NCBI RefSeq assembly: GCF_016909175.1
Contig: NZ_JAFBFI010000002.1
Coordinates: 62,001 to 126,000 of the forward strand
Source of the DNA: Peribacillus deserti
Lineage (GTDB): Bacteria; Bacillota; Bacilli; Bacillales; DSM-1321
Length of the DNA stretch: 64,000 nucleotides
Direction of reading: 5' to 3'
The position numbers and the translations under genes are program-made. Within the stretch, counting starts at the first letter, position 1, and each line of letters begins with the position of its first letter. The notes beneath the pieces are model-generated. The model searched no databases and was not told where the DNA came from. It worked only from the letters and a program-made list of their open reading frames with translations. Below, piece after piece: positions 51,475 to 60,878 of this stretch.

Positions 51475-51487
51475 GGGGGGGGGGGGG
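51475..51487. repeat. homopolymer G13 tract
   Basis: Thirteen consecutive G after seven T, in the leader 31 bp before the Nudix start. Such tracts slip easily and can change promoter spacing; in assemblies they are also error-prone. Confidence 0.9.
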
Positions 51488-51517
51488 ACATCCCCTATTT
51501 CCCTAGGAGGTTGTTTT

Positions 51518-51964
51518 ATGTTTATTGTAAATGTTGAAGGAGCCATTTTTAAGGAGGATTTATGGCTGATTATTAAGAGGAGTTTACTGGAGGAGCATGC
51601 TGCCGGCCTTTTAACCTTTGTTGAGGGGAAAGTGGATGAGGAAGGGTTCTCATCAGATATATTGGAAACGAGTTTGAAACGAGAGATAGCCGAGGAAGTA
51701 GGAGTCAGCATTAAGAACCCGTGTTATATAAACAGCAGCTCTTTCATTGCTGATGACGGAAGCCAGGTAATTAATATCGTATTCCTTTGTGAGTATGAAA
51801 GCGGCGAGGCTTACCCAAAATGTCGGGATGAAGTAGAATCTGTTATATGGATTTCTTATGAAGAGATCAGGAATCATCCTCAGTCACCGCTATGGTTGTT
51901 AAATAATTTGAAGCAGGCTGAACAGGCAAAAAGAAAATGTATACAAACTAGAGTGAAACAGTAG
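51518..51964 (+). CDS. Nudix hydrolase
   Basis: The 148-residue product has the Nudix box in divergent form: GKVDEEGFSSDILETSLKRE, then IAEEVGVSI, with the REIAEEVG core intact. The N terminus (MFIVNVEGAIFKEDLWLIIK) supplies the first strands. CTAGGAGGTTG before the ATG at 51518 sets the start; the longer frame from 51455 runs through the G13 tract. Substrate unknown. Confidence 0.85.
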   Translation: MFIVNVEGAIFKEDLWLIIKRSLLEEHAAGLLTFVEGKVDEEGFSSDILETSLKREIAEEVGVSIKNPCYINSSSFIADDGSQVINIVFLCEYESGEAYPKCRDEVESVIWISYEEIRNHPQSPLWLLNNLKQAEQAKRKCIQTRVKQ

Positions 51965-52145
51965 CCTATGTATATACCTAAATATCCGAAAAGGAACTGG
52001 ATGCTGCAAAAACAGCTGAAGCAATAAAGAATATAAAAAGATAATGTAATATTATTATGTAAACATCATTGCAAATCTCTTAATCAAATAATGAGAAAAT
52101 GCCGTTCTTAATGATCAAGCCGAGTCTAACATAGTAAAACAAACA

Positions 52146-52183
52146 AAAAAAGTCAGAGGGATCTTTCCCCCTGATTTTTTTAT
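52146..52183 (-). terminator. intrinsic terminator of the YihY-like gene
   Basis: Stem TCAGAGGG / CCCCCTGA with A and T runs, adjacent to the stop of the minus-strand gene. Confidence 0.7.
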
Positions 52184-53037
52184 TACCCTGAGACTGGTGT
52201 ATTTCTTCCAGGCTTGATTTTTAAAGTACTGCCTCTGTGGAGGATAGCATTTATTTCTCCGCCAAGAACAAGTGCAAGTCCTGTCAGGTAAAGCCATAGC
52301 ATAAGGACAATAACTCCACCTAAACTGCCGTAAGTGGATGAATAGTTGCCAAAGTTGCTTACATAAAAGGAGAATCCAAGTGAGATTAACTGCCAGACTA
52401 TAGTCGCTACAATAGCCCCTGGCAGTACCTGCTTGAAGGGGTAATGCTTGTTTGGTGCCATCTTATAAAGAAAGGCAAGAACCACGATCATGACGCAAAT
52501 TGCTACAATCCACCGAAGAACTTTGAATAAAATTTCCATTTCTGCCGGCAATGGGAGAAACGAATCGATCATATCATATAGCACATTACCGAAAACAGGG
52601 AGTACAAGAGCAACTACAAAAGCTATTATAAGTCCTAAAGTCAGCATAATAGATATCAAACGCTGTTTAATAAAGCTTCTTGTTTCTTCTACATCAAAAG
52701 CAATATTCATGGAATGAATAAAAGCATTAATTCCATTTGAAGCGGACCAAAGGGTACCGAGTATACCAAATGTTAAGAGGCCGCCATTTCGATCACTGAC
52801 GATATTAACAACATTATCTTTAAATATCGAAGATGATTCAGATGGCATAAGTGTTCCCATAACCTTAATTGCCTTATGAGGATCGATATTTAAATAAGGA
52901 AGGATTGATAACAAAAGAATCAACATAGGGAAGAGTGCCAGCATATAGTAGTAAGATTGTTCAGCTGCCAGCCCCGTTGCCCGATCATCTTTCATTTCTT
53001 TGCCCAGTTTCTTTCCAAAAGAAAACAGGTTCTTCAT
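52183..53037 (-). CDS. YihY/BrkB family integral membrane protein
   Basis: The 284-residue product has six membrane helices and the family motifs DDRATGLAAEQSYYYMLALF near the N terminus and YGSLGGVIVLMLWLYLTG near the C terminus. The family was once misnamed RNase BN; it is a membrane protein of unknown, possibly transport or envelope, function. The start at 53037 follows CCAGGAGATGATG; the frame runs to 53139 without a site. Confidence 0.9.
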   Translation of the reverse strand: MKNLFSFGKKLGKEMKDDRATGLAAEQSYYYMLALFPMLILLLSILPYLNIDPHKAIKVMGTLMPSESSSIFKDNVVNIVSDRNGGLLTFGILGTLWSASNGINAFIHSMNIAFDVEETRSFIKQRLISIMLTLGLIIAFVVALVLPVFGNVLYDMIDSFLPLPAEMEILFKVLRWIVAICVMIVVLAFLYKMAPNKHYPFKQVLPGAIVATIVWQLISLGFSFYVSNFGNYSSTYGSLGGVIVLMLWLYLTGLALVLGGEINAILHRGSTLKIKPGRNTPVSG

Positions 53038-53160
53038 AGACATCATCTCCTGGCGAAAAGTAATATTTATATCTTCCAAATCCCTTTTTCCCGAATCCTG
53101 CATAGAGTAACCACTTTTAGGCGTAAAAGTGATTGACAAAGAAAGAAGATTTTGTTTTGT

Positions 53161-53185
53161 GTTTAAATTTTCTAAGAGAGGGAAA
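53161..53185 (+). promoter_or_regulatory. sigma-B-like promoter
   Basis: GTTTAA (53161-53166), a 13-bp spacer and GGGAAA (53180-53185) resemble the sigma-B consensus GTTTAA-N12-14-GGGTAT. The gene behind it is a YtxH-type protein, a class often under sigma-B in B. subtilis. Confidence 0.5.
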
Positions 53186-53229
53186 ACAACTGATATACCA
53201 AGCTAGCTAACTTTTAAGGAGGAAATAAC

Positions 53230-53787
53230 ATGAAACAACAAACAGTGGTAGTTAATGACAAAAACAATAATCTTTTGGTGCGAGGGCTTATCATTGGAGG
53301 TGTTATTGGAGGAGCGTTGTCCCTGCTGGATTCCCAAACAAGGAAAAAAGTAAAAACAACGGCTGTCGACTTTAAGGATTCATCAGTGGATATGTTCTCA
53401 CAGGTAAAAGAAAATCCAGGAGAAGTTAAGGAGCAAATGATGCAGCGCTTTAAGGCAGCTTCGAATTCTCTAAAAGAAGCTATCTCAGAGGCTCAGGATT
53501 TATATGAGATGGTAAATAAAGAAGTATTTGGCAAGGTAAGCAATGTTAAGAGCATCACGAATGAAACGCTGTATGCTGCTAAAGAAGCAACTGAAGAAAT
53601 CAAAGAGATCAGCTCAAAAGTAGCTGAGGCTGGACAAAAATTAACAGGATCAATTCCTGTTCCAACTGGCACTAAATCCCTGGAAAGCGGTACAGACACA
53701 ACATACGGAACAACTTCTACCGGATATAACTCTGGAGCGTTAAACTCTCCTGGTGCTGCTGGTACAGGAACTGGCCGCTTCAACTAA
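53230..53787 (+). CDS. YtxH-domain general stress-type protein
   Basis: The 185-residue product has a membrane-proximal glycine-rich segment (LLVRGLIIGGVIGGALSLLD), then a long amphipathic helical region (about 40-140) and a Gly/Thr/Ser-rich disordered tail. This is the YtxH/YhaH layout. AAGGAGGAAATAAC precedes the ATG. A sigma-B-like promoter upstream fits a general-stress role, which is inference. Confidence 0.8.
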   Translation: MKQQTVVVNDKNNNLLVRGLIIGGVIGGALSLLDSQTRKKVKTTAVDFKDSSVDMFSQVKENPGEVKEQMMQRFKAASNSLKEAISEAQDLYEMVNKEVFGKVSNVKSITNETLYAAKEATEEIKEISSKVAEAGQKLTGSIPVPTGTKSLESGTDTTYGTTSTGYNSGALNSPGAAGTGTGRFN

Positions 53788-53796
53788 ATAAACAGG

Positions 53797-53828
53797 TAAA
53801 GAGCAGAGATTTCATTCTGCTCTTTTTC
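53797..53828. terminator. bidirectional intrinsic terminator
   Basis: Stem AAAGAGCAGA / TCTGCTCTTT between convergent genes. Confidence 0.85.
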
Positions 53829-53831
53829 TTT

Positions 53832-54971
53832 TTATTTATCTATTAAAAGATCCTCTATAATTTTTGAAGGAAGCATCGGATGAAGCTGTAAATGATAAAG
53901 GTTTATTTGATCCTGAAATTCCTGATAATGTACCGGATCATTCAAGATGGATATAAGCTGTTCTTCAATAGATGTATCGCTTTCCCAATTTTCCAAAGAC
54001 AAAACTAATCCCATGTTCCTTAATGTTTCCATATTGATCTTTTCCTGCCCAGGTAATGAGTGATAAACAAACATGGGTTTTCTTTTATGCAGGCACTCGC
54101 TAATCGTTACACCCCCTGGTTTAGTAATGACGGCGTCCATCATATCATATAGCTCACCCATCTTTTTTCTGCAGGAAATGTACTCTAAAGGAATGATATT
54201 CCTTTCTTTTCTTTCTGTAAGTTTTCGGTATAGGCTTTTGTTTTTGCCGCATAGCACGTAATAGTGAGTATCGTTATATGTTGAAATTTTTTTAATAAGT
54301 TTTTCTAATTGGCCTGCTCCCATACTTCCCCCGCTTATCAAAATGTTTAGTGCTGAAGAAGGCTTCAGAGGTTCAATTTTCTTATAGTTCCTTAAGATAT
54401 CTTGATGAATTGGGATGCCTGTTACATAAATTCGTTCTGCTTTTACACCATTGTTTATTAAATGCTGTTTCAGCTCTAGGGTTGGGGCGAAATGATGATC
54501 AATATGCTTAATGCCCCAAATATTATGGATGAAATAGTCTGTATATACATTTAAAACAGGAATAGGTAAACCATCTTGTTCTTTTATTCGACTCAGAAGG
54601 TAAGATGGCAGCGCATGTGAGCATATGATAAAATCCGGCTTGGACTCTCTTAATAGGCGCTTCATAAAAGGCATGAATAAGAATTCATATAGCCGATACC
54701 TTTTTTGTTCGTCCCTGCTTTTATACACAGAGATCCGATAAATCATATTGTACAAAGAAGGAAAAGCATGAATCCATTTTAAATAGACATTAGAAATTAG
54801 ACGTTCTAGTCTTCCGTAGCTATAAGACAGAATGTCCACTTTCGCAGTTTCAATATGTGGGTGAGCTTGGTTAAAAGCTTCCATAAGGGCATCGGCAACT
54901 TGATGGTGGCCGGAAGGAATTTGTAAAAATGGCAAAAATAATAGCTTTTTGTTTATAACATGATTGGCCAA
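53832..54971 (-). CDS. ykoN: MGDG-synthase-type glycosyltransferase (YkoN/UgtP-like)
   Basis: The 379-residue product has the MGDG_synth N-terminal fold (PFLQIPSGHHQVADALMEAF) and a GT28-type C-terminal half with nucleotide-sugar motif ISGGSMGAGQLEKLI and MDAVITKPGGVTISECLHKR. It should transfer a sugar from UDP-sugar to diacylglycerol or a related lipid at the membrane. It lies divergent to a metallophosphoesterase and near a YkoP-like gene, as I recall for ykoN-ykoP-ykoQ in B. subtilis; symbol tentative. Confidence 0.82.
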   Translation of the reverse strand: MANHVINKKLLFLPFLQIPSGHHQVADALMEAFNQAHPHIETAKVDILSYSYGRLERLISNVYLKWIHAFPSLYNMIYRISVYKSRDEQKRYRLYEFLFMPFMKRLLRESKPDFIICSHALPSYLLSRIKEQDGLPIPVLNVYTDYFIHNIWGIKHIDHHFAPTLELKQHLINNGVKAERIYVTGIPIHQDILRNYKKIEPLKPSSALNILISGGSMGAGQLEKLIKKISTYNDTHYYVLCGKNKSLYRKLTERKERNIIPLEYISCRKKMGELYDMMDAVITKPGGVTISECLHKRKPMFVYHSLPGQEKINMETLRNMGLVLSLENWESDTSIEEQLISILNDPVHYQEFQDQINLYHLQLHPMLPSKIIEDLLIDK

Positions 54972-55123
54972 ATGAATCTCTCCGAATAGAATAAGATTTT
55001 CTACTATTTTTGGGATTTACCTATATCTATTATTCCTAGGGTTTGTTTCCATTTCTATCCCATGAATTACCGGACAAAAATCAGTACTTCCTCATGTATA
55101 ATTAGGTGAAGGAGTGATTTAAG

Positions 55124-55966
55124 TTGATACCAATATTGATAGCAGCCATAATCATATTCATCGGTTATTATATGAACCGTGCTTATAAGAACACCAAAGA
55201 TATTATTATAAATCGAATTCATATTGATCAGGTTAATAAAGAAAGACGTCTGACCATTTTACAGCTGTCCGATCTGCATCTCGAGAATATTTCTATTTCT
55301 CCAAAAGAATTGTATGAACATCTTAAAGAAGAGCACATCGATATCATTGCTCTAACCGGAGATTTCCTCGACCGGAAAAGAACGATCCCCAAGTTAGCCC
55401 CTTATTTAGAAGTACTCAATCAATTAGGACCCAAGTATGGAATATATGCTGTATTAGGAAATCATGATTATGTGTTGAAAAATGAAAATTTAGATCGATT
55501 AGTTGATTTACTTGAGGCCTATAACTGTACAGTTCTCCGCAATGAAAGCATAGTGATAGACGTAGGTGGAAGGCCGCTTAATATAATCGGTATTGATGAC
55601 TTCAGTACAAACAGAAGTGATATTGCCGCATCTTATAAAGAGATCGTCGAGGGTGCCTCATTAGTATTAACACATGACCCTAATATCGTCCTAGAAATGA
55701 AACAATATCCCTTTGACTATTTGTTAGCCGGCCATTTTCACGGAGGACAGATTTGCTATCCTAAGGCCTATCACCTGGCTAAAATGGGGAAGCTTGTTAA
55801 AATGCAAATGATTAAAGGACTTCATTTTCAGGATGGAAAGCCATTTTATATTAATGAAGGGCTTGGACAGACTGGCGTGAATATACGAATAGGCAGCCGT
55901 CCGGAAATCACTCTTCATCAGCTGCCGCTGAAAACTCATATAAAATTTGAAGAGACTGCCATTTAG
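55124..55966 (+). CDS. ykoQ: membrane-anchored metallophosphoesterase (YkoQ-like)
   Basis: The 280-residue product has an N-terminal membrane helix (about 1-15) and calcineurin-like motifs in order: LQLSDLHLE (D-x-H), LTGDFLDRK (GD), VLGNHDYV (GNHD), LTHDPN and GHFHGGQICYP (GHxH). Such enzymes cleave phosphomono- or diesters, for example UDP-diacylglucosamine or envelope nucleotides. GAAGGAGTGAT precedes the start. Neighbours are lipid glycosyltransferase and YkoP-like genes, so a lipid-linked substrate is plausible. Confidence 0.88.
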   Translation: MIPILIAAIIIFIGYYMNRAYKNTKDIIINRIHIDQVNKERRLTILQLSDLHLENISISPKELYEHLKEEHIDIIALTGDFLDRKRTIPKLAPYLEVLNQLGPKYGIYAVLGNHDYVLKNENLDRLVDLLEAYNCTVLRNESIVIDVGGRPLNIIGIDDFSTNRSDIAASYKEIVEGASLVLTHDPNIVLEMKQYPFDYLLAGHFHGGQICYPKAYHLAKMGKLVKMQMIKGLHFQDGKPFYINEGLGQTGVNIRIGSRPEITLHQLPLKTHIKFEETAI

Positions 55967-55999
55967 CACTGTTAACTCTGTTAACAGTCCTTTTTTTTG
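55966..55999 (+). terminator. intrinsic terminator
   Basis: Eight-bp perfect stem ACTGTTAA / TTAACAGT then CC and eight T. Confidence 0.85.
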
Positions 56000-56010
56000 T
56001 CTAAATGAGA

Positions 56011-56574
56011 CTAGTTTCGGTACATTTTTGATAGTTTTTCCTTTGACATGAATAAATAACTTGGAGAAGCTTTAAGCACATTCTTCTTATTATTTAAAAA
56101 ATCTGCTGAAGACAAAATGATAATAGGTAGAAAAGTGGCCCATTTAAGCCATTTGTAAAATGGGTGGGATATATCTTTGACATCAAACCCAAGACGGCTG
56201 CAAGCCCTATTAAGTGAAGTAATACCAATAATACCTTTTATATCTTGGGAATCTTTATGATTGCTGATATATCGTTCAATGCCAGGCAAAGATCTCTTAA
56301 CACTTTGGTAGATGATTCGTGCCTTCACTATATCTGTGTTAATATGTCTCAAATCAGTGAGCAGCCTCACATTATGCAAATGAATTTTTACAAGCCGGTC
56401 ATTCTTCTTGATTACAGTACCATCAGAAAGTGTAACTTCTTTTCCTTTATATCGAGTAAGCCTGACCCTGAAAATATTATCAGAGCTATGGCAGTCCAAA
56501 AGATAGCTTAAACGGGTAAATCGGTAGTATATAGGATCTAAAATATTCCAGATAGTTAAAAAATATCCTCTCAT
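56011..56574 (-). CDS. ykoP: YkoP-like protein
   Basis: The 187-residue product has a basic, mostly helical sequence with the stretch VRLTRYKGKEVTLSDGTVIK, then KNDRLVKIHLHN, and near the C terminus a hydrophobic segment (WATFLPIIILSSADFL). I recall B. subtilis YkoP with closely similar motifs. It is a peripheral or single-helix membrane protein of unknown function, linked by context to the ykoN and ykoQ neighbours. The ATG at 56574 is close to a weak minus-strand site (AAGGAAGAAGAC). Confidence 0.75.
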   Translation of the reverse strand: MRGYFLTIWNILDPIYYRFTRLSYLLDCHSSDNIFRVRLTRYKGKEVTLSDGTVIKKNDRLVKIHLHNVRLLTDLRHINTDIVKARIIYQSVKRSLPGIERYISNHKDSQDIKGIIGITSLNRACSRLGFDVKDISHPFYKWLKWATFLPIIILSSADFLNNKKNVLKASPSYLFMSKEKLSKMYRN

Positions 56575-56619
56575 TGTCTTCTTCCTTTTGTCTAAGATTT
56601 AGTGATTACCTGGTGGAGC

Positions 56620-57360
56620 TTAAGGAGAAAGCAATTTCAATGTTGCCGTTACAGGAAGGTGGTCGGATGCAGCGGCATTCTTGTTAATTACACTGGATTC
56701 GACAGCATTAAATCCCTTGTTTATAAAAATATAATCGAGCCCCATTCTCGGTTTTTTTGATGGATAGGTGTGGCCGCCCTGAGACGACGGATTCGCTTCC
56801 AGCCATGCATCTTTAAGCGTATTTGTTACCAGTTTCCAGCTTTTTGATCTTCGATTCATATTCCAATCTCCCATCACGAAACAGGGGGAGTCTTTCTGTT
56901 TCATTTGGTTCAATATAAAAGACGTCTGCCGTTTATGGAGAAGCGGGGCAAAGCTTAAATGTGCCACATAAGCAGTAATATTTTGCTCTTCTGCCTTAAT
57001 GGTTACTTCAAGCAGACTGCGGTCTTCTATAATTTTTGGAAGGAAGTCAAATGGATGGTTAGTAGAATGGATGATCGGAAAGCGAGTTAAAAGTGCATTG
57101 CCATATTGTTTTTGTCTATTATTCACTCGGTCCTCGATCGTTATGGCTGGACCGTAGGCATAGTTCATCTGCAAGGCCCTGGCAAGATATTTTGTCTGAT
57201 CGATAAATTTACTCCGGTTTGAAAAAAACTTGTCTACCTCGTTTAATCCGATAATATCTGCTTTGACCGACTTTATAACTTCTAAGATCCGGTCAAGTTC
57301 CTGTTTCTTGTCTGTGCCTTTTCCATGATGGATATTAAATGTCATAACCTTTATTTCCAT
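56620..57360 (-). CDS. endonuclease/exonuclease/phosphatase (EEP) family hydrolase
   Basis: The roughly 246-residue product has the EEP order: MTFNIHHGKG, GLNEVD (metal-binding Glu), PCFVMGDWNMN (catalytic Asp/Asn) and AASDHLPVTATLKL (SDH triad). Substrates of the family range from nucleic acids to phospholipids; a secreted or membrane lipid role cannot be read. There is no signal peptide. The ATG at 57360 follows AAGAAGGATGAG; the ATG at 57369 overlaps that site. Confidence 0.88.
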   Translation of the reverse strand: MEIKVMTFNIHHGKGTDKKQELDRILEVIKSVKADIIGLNEVDKFFSNRSKFIDQTKYLARALQMNYAYGPAITIEDRVNNRQKQYGNALLTRFPIIHSTNHPFDFLPKIIEDRSLLEVTIKAEEQNITAYVAHLSFAPLLHKRQTSFILNQMKQKDSPCFVMGDWNMNRRSKSWKLVTNTLKDAWLEANPSSQGGHTYPSKKPRMGLDYIFINKGFNAVESSVINKNAAASDHLPVTATLKLLSP

Positions 57361-57578
57361 TGTTCTCATCCTTCTTAAAAGAAACCTTAATAATTTTTAA
57401 TCACTTATATAATTTGCAACTTTGCCAATTTCAAAGCACTATAAAAAATTTAAACTTTTTCCTGTTTCTCCAGGCATAGTGAGATTTGGGATTTCGATGA
57501 AAAATGCTTAAGTATATTGAAGGCGTTTTTTTAGAAAAATAAGTTAAAGATTGCAATTATGAAGAGGGTGAAAGCAAG

Positions 57579-59063
57579 TTGGAGGCAGATAAAAAAGTAA
57601 ATTTAGATATAAAACCTGTAATTATGCTGGTGGTTGATACGTTAATGGATGAACCTCTTCAGGAGGCTGTAAATAAAGGGAGGGCTCCTGCCCTTAAATT
57701 TTTAATGGATAAAGGGAGCTATTTTCCTGGAATGGTAGTTCCTTTTCCAACAATGTCAGTGAATGTGGACACCACTTTATTGACCGGTACCTATTGTGAC
57801 AAGCACCATCTGCCGGGGTTAGCCTGGTTTGATGAGAGAGAAAACCGGCTTATCAACTATGGAACTCATTATCGCGAATTGTTCAAGCTGGGGTTTGGCA
57901 GGGCGGTTAATGATTTATTATTTGAGATGAATGAACACCATATCAGCCATGAAGTATCTACCATTCATGAGGATTTAGAGAAAAAGGGCCATGCATCCGC
58001 CTCAATAAATGCACTGGTTTACAGAGGAAATACGGCTCATCATGTTCAATTATCTAAAATACTAAGATGGTTAACAAGGATCAAAAAAAATAGGCCAATG
58101 TATGCTTCCCGAATTTTTTCCTATGGATCCTTTACAAGGATACATCCATCGAGAAAAAACCAGTACTTTTGGAAAAGGTTAGGATTTAATGATTCCTCCG
58201 CCGTCCAGCAGATCACCAAGCTTCTTAAAGGAAAAAATCTCCCAGTCTTTTCAATTGTTTACTTGCCTGAACTTGATCAAAGAGTACACAAAAAAGGGAG
58301 AATGGATATAAAGGGAGTAGAACAGGCAGATAAACAGCTTCAAAAAATTTTGAATGCCTATCCTTCATGGGAACGCGCTATAGAGGAAAGTGTATGGATC
58401 ACTATGGGCGATAACGGACAGGCATGGGTGGACCCGAACCGAAACAAAGCTTTAATTAATCTAAAAAAGCTGCTGAAACCTTATAAAATCATGAAGTTAC
58501 GTAAAGGAGTTCATCCATATGATGAACTGGTCCTGGCTGTAAACGACCGTATGGCTTATATCTATACTCTGCAATCTCATATCTCGTTAGAAGTAATTTC
58601 AGATATCTTAAAAAAAGATCATAGGATCGATGTGATTGCCTGGAAGAAAAACGATTTTATAGAGGTGCGCAGGGGCGGATCAGAAGCAGCGATGCGCTTT
58701 AAGCCTGAAGGAGAGTACAGTGATATATATGGACAATCCTGGACAATTTCCGGAGATCTATCCATTCTTGATCTATCTATACATAATAAAAATATTGAAT
58801 ACGATGACTATCCTGATGCATTGGCTAGGCTGCATAGCAGCTTGAATTCTCACGAAGGTACCTTCCTAATTGTAAGTGCCTGTCCGGGAATTGAATTCAT
58901 TGGCGAAGGCTCACCTGCACATATTGGCGGTGCTGGGCATGGAGGACTACACAAACAAGATTCTCTGGTCCCTATCATTATTACAGGAACCGATTCCCAA
59001 CCCCCACAGTTCAGAATGGTTGATTTGAAAAAATGGATATTATCGTTACTGGATATTAAGTGA
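57579..59063 (+). CDS. alkaline-phosphatase-superfamily phosphodiesterase (type I nucleotide pyrophosphatase-like)
   Basis: The 494-residue product has metal-binding VDTLMDEPL and the nucleophile Thr in FPTMSVNVDTTLLTGTY, a later D-x-x-x-H motif in YLPELDQRVH, DNGQAWVDP and C-terminal PAHIGGAGHGGLH. Fold and motifs fit the NPP/phosphoglycerate-mutase-like alkaline phosphatase group. Substrate unknown. The TTG start at 57579 follows GAAGAGGGTGAAAGC. No signal peptide is visible. It lies divergent from the EEP gene. Confidence 0.85.
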   Translation: MEADKKVNLDIKPVIMLVVDTLMDEPLQEAVNKGRAPALKFLMDKGSYFPGMVVPFPTMSVNVDTTLLTGTYCDKHHLPGLAWFDERENRLINYGTHYRELFKLGFGRAVNDLLFEMNEHHISHEVSTIHEDLEKKGHASASINALVYRGNTAHHVQLSKILRWLTRIKKNRPMYASRIFSYGSFTRIHPSRKNQYFWKRLGFNDSSAVQQITKLLKGKNLPVFSIVYLPELDQRVHKKGRMDIKGVEQADKQLQKILNAYPSWERAIEESVWITMGDNGQAWVDPNRNKALINLKKLLKPYKIMKLRKGVHPYDELVLAVNDRMAYIYTLQSHISLEVISDILKKDHRIDVIAWKKNDFIEVRRGGSEAAMRFKPEGEYSDIYGQSWTISGDLSILDLSIHNKNIEYDDYPDALARLHSSLNSHEGTFLIVSACPGIEFIGEGSPAHIGGAGHGGLHKQDSLVPIIITGTDSQPPQFRMVDLKKWILSLLDIK

Positions 59064-59140
59064 AAAGAGAAGAAATTTTCTGTTGCGAGTGGTAATTGAG
59101 GCTGTTTGCAAGTAAATATATTTTTTTACTAGCAGTCATT

Positions 59141-59530
59141 GGCGCATAAATTTTCGGTGATGGCTCATTTATTTAATTTCATAACAACTCTTTCAGAACT
59201 GGCTTTTGTGGAACTGAATATGACTATTGGGGTTAGAGCAAATAGACTAGGTAAAACGCAATCAGCCAAAGTGCTAAGCAAAAAGAATTGGACAACACAA
59301 ATCTTTTTTTATTATTTGGCTACGGCGCATAAATTTTCCGTTATGGCTCATTTATTTTGAAAACCGGCTCATTTAATTTCAGAAAGGGTCATATTTTTTT
59401 CTGGACCGCTTAGATCAGTAACTGGCATGGTTAGGTTTGAATAGAGATCTATCCGCGGCAGCGCAAACAGAATTGGTAAAACGCAAAAAATAAATCATAA
59501 GAATGCACAATTATTTTTTTATTATTTGGC
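59141..59530. repeat. diverged tandem duplication, about 184-206 bp units
   Basis: Each unit starts with GGCGCATAAATTTTC, then ATGGCTCATTTATTT, at 59141 and 59325. Each contains GGTAAAACGCAA and ends in TTTTTTTATTATTTGGC (59321 and 59530). The middles differ. The spacer 59064-59807 holds no supported gene, although a frame through the repeats reads MAHKFSVMAHLF at both ends. Confidence 0.75.
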
Positions 59531-59724
59531 AATGGTTTTGGATTATTAGCAGGCACCGCAGTTTTTTTACATAATACTTTTATCACCAGTAAAAGTCTTT
59601 AGTCTATTTATCCTATAAAAAAATGAGTATCCTGCTTTTTTTAACTTAAAATAACTTCTACTTAATGTATCACATTTTTATTTTAGAATGGGGAAAAATA
59701 AAACGTGATTTTGTTCTTCTATTT

Positions 59725-59733
59725 TGGTATAAT
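59725..59733 (+). promoter_or_regulatory. putative extended -10 element before trhO
   Basis: TGGTATAAT, an extended -10 sequence, about 75 bp before the trhO start; no good -35. Confidence 0.45.
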
Positions 59734-59807
59734 GTTGATTCGTAAGAATTTAGTGTCATATTTACATTAATATCTTGCAAATATTATTGATAAGGTGGCA
59801 GATTACC

Positions 59808-60776
59808 ATGAGTCAAAAACCGTACAGAGTATTATTATATTACATGTATGTTAATATTGAGGATCCAGCTGAGTTCGCTGCAGAGCATTTAAAGTTTTGT
59901 AAAGAGCTTGGCCTGATGGGCAGAATTTTAGTAGCATCAGAAGGGATTAATGGAACAGTATCTGGTACGATTGAGCAAACAGATAAATATATGGAAACCA
60001 TGAAACAAGATCCGCGTTTTGCTGATATGATTTTCAAAATTGATGAAGCGGAAGGACATGCTTTCAAAAAAATGAAAGTGCGCCATCGTCCGGAACTTGT
60101 AACTCTTCGCTTGGAAGATGATGTTAATCCGCTTGAACTTACAGGAACATATTTGAATCCTGCCGAGTTCCGTGAACAAATACAGCAGGAAGATACTATT
60201 CTTCTTGACGCAAGAAATGATTATGAATTTGATTTAGGACACTTTAGAGGTGCGGTCCGCCCTGATATTGAAAACTTCCGTGACCTTCCAGACTGGGTTA
60301 GGGAAAATAAGGACATGCTTGAAGGCAAGAAAATCATCACTTATTGTACCGGTGGAATCCGCTGTGAAAAATTCTCTGGCTGGCTCAAAAAAGAGGGCTT
60401 CGAGGATGTGGCACAGCTGCATGGTGGAATTGTAACTTATGGTAAAGATCCCGAGGTTCAAGGAGAACTATGGGATGGCCAGCTGTATGTATTCGATGAG
60501 AGAATAGCTGTTCCAGTTAATCAGAAGGAACATGTTGTTGTCGGAAAAGATTACTATACTGGTGAACCTTGTGAACGGTATGTGAATTGTGCGAATCCTG
60601 CATGCAACAAAAAGATTTTGTGTTCTGAGGAAAATGAACATAAATATCTGCGCAGCTGTTCACACGAATGCCGTGTTCATCCAAATAACCGCTATATCCC
60701 TGAGCACGGTTTAACAGAAGAAGAAGTACAAGGAAGATTAAAAGCAATCGAACAAGAATCTATGCAGGTTAATTAA
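59808..60776 (+). CDS. trhO: tRNA uridine(34) hydroxylase (rhodanese family, YbfQ/TrhO)
   Basis: The 322-residue product has an N-terminal acylphosphatase-like domain ([31 protein letters not shown]), a rhodanese domain ([20 protein letters not shown], catalytic [10 protein letters not shown] with the Cys loop) and a C-terminal Cys-rich segment ([21 protein letters not shown]). TrhO uses oxygen to form 5-hydroxyuridine at tRNA position 34. Length equals B. subtilis YbfQ. The ATG at 59808 follows AAGGTGGCAG; a TTG at 59775 is less likely. Confidence 0.95.
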   Translation: MSQKPYRVLLYYMYVNIEDPAEFAAEHLKFCKELGLMGRILVASEGINGTVSGTIEQTDKYMETMKQDPRFADMIFKIDEAEGHAFKKMKVRHRPELVTLRLEDDVNPLELTGTYLNPAEFREQIQQEDTILLDARNDYEFDLGHFRGAVRPDIENFRDLPDWVRENKDMLEGKKIITYCTGGIRCEKFSGWLKKEGFEDVAQLHGGIVTYGKDPEVQGELWDGQLYVFDERIAVPVNQKEHVVVGKDYYTGEPCERYVNCANPACNKKILCSEENEHKYLRSCSHECRVHPNNRYIPEHGLTEEEVQGRLKAIEQESMQVN

Positions 60777-60780
60777 TTCA

Positions 60781-60807
60781 CAAACCCGGGAAATCCCGGG
60801 TTTTTTG
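60781..60807 (+). terminator. intrinsic terminator after trhO
   Basis: Nearly perfect stem AACCCGGGA / TCCCGGGTT followed by six T. Confidence 0.9.
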
Positions 60808-60878
60808 TGCTATTTATTGACAAGCTTGAAAAGCTTATGTCATAATTTCAGTAATTGAAAATCGCAGTTACCTTTAAA

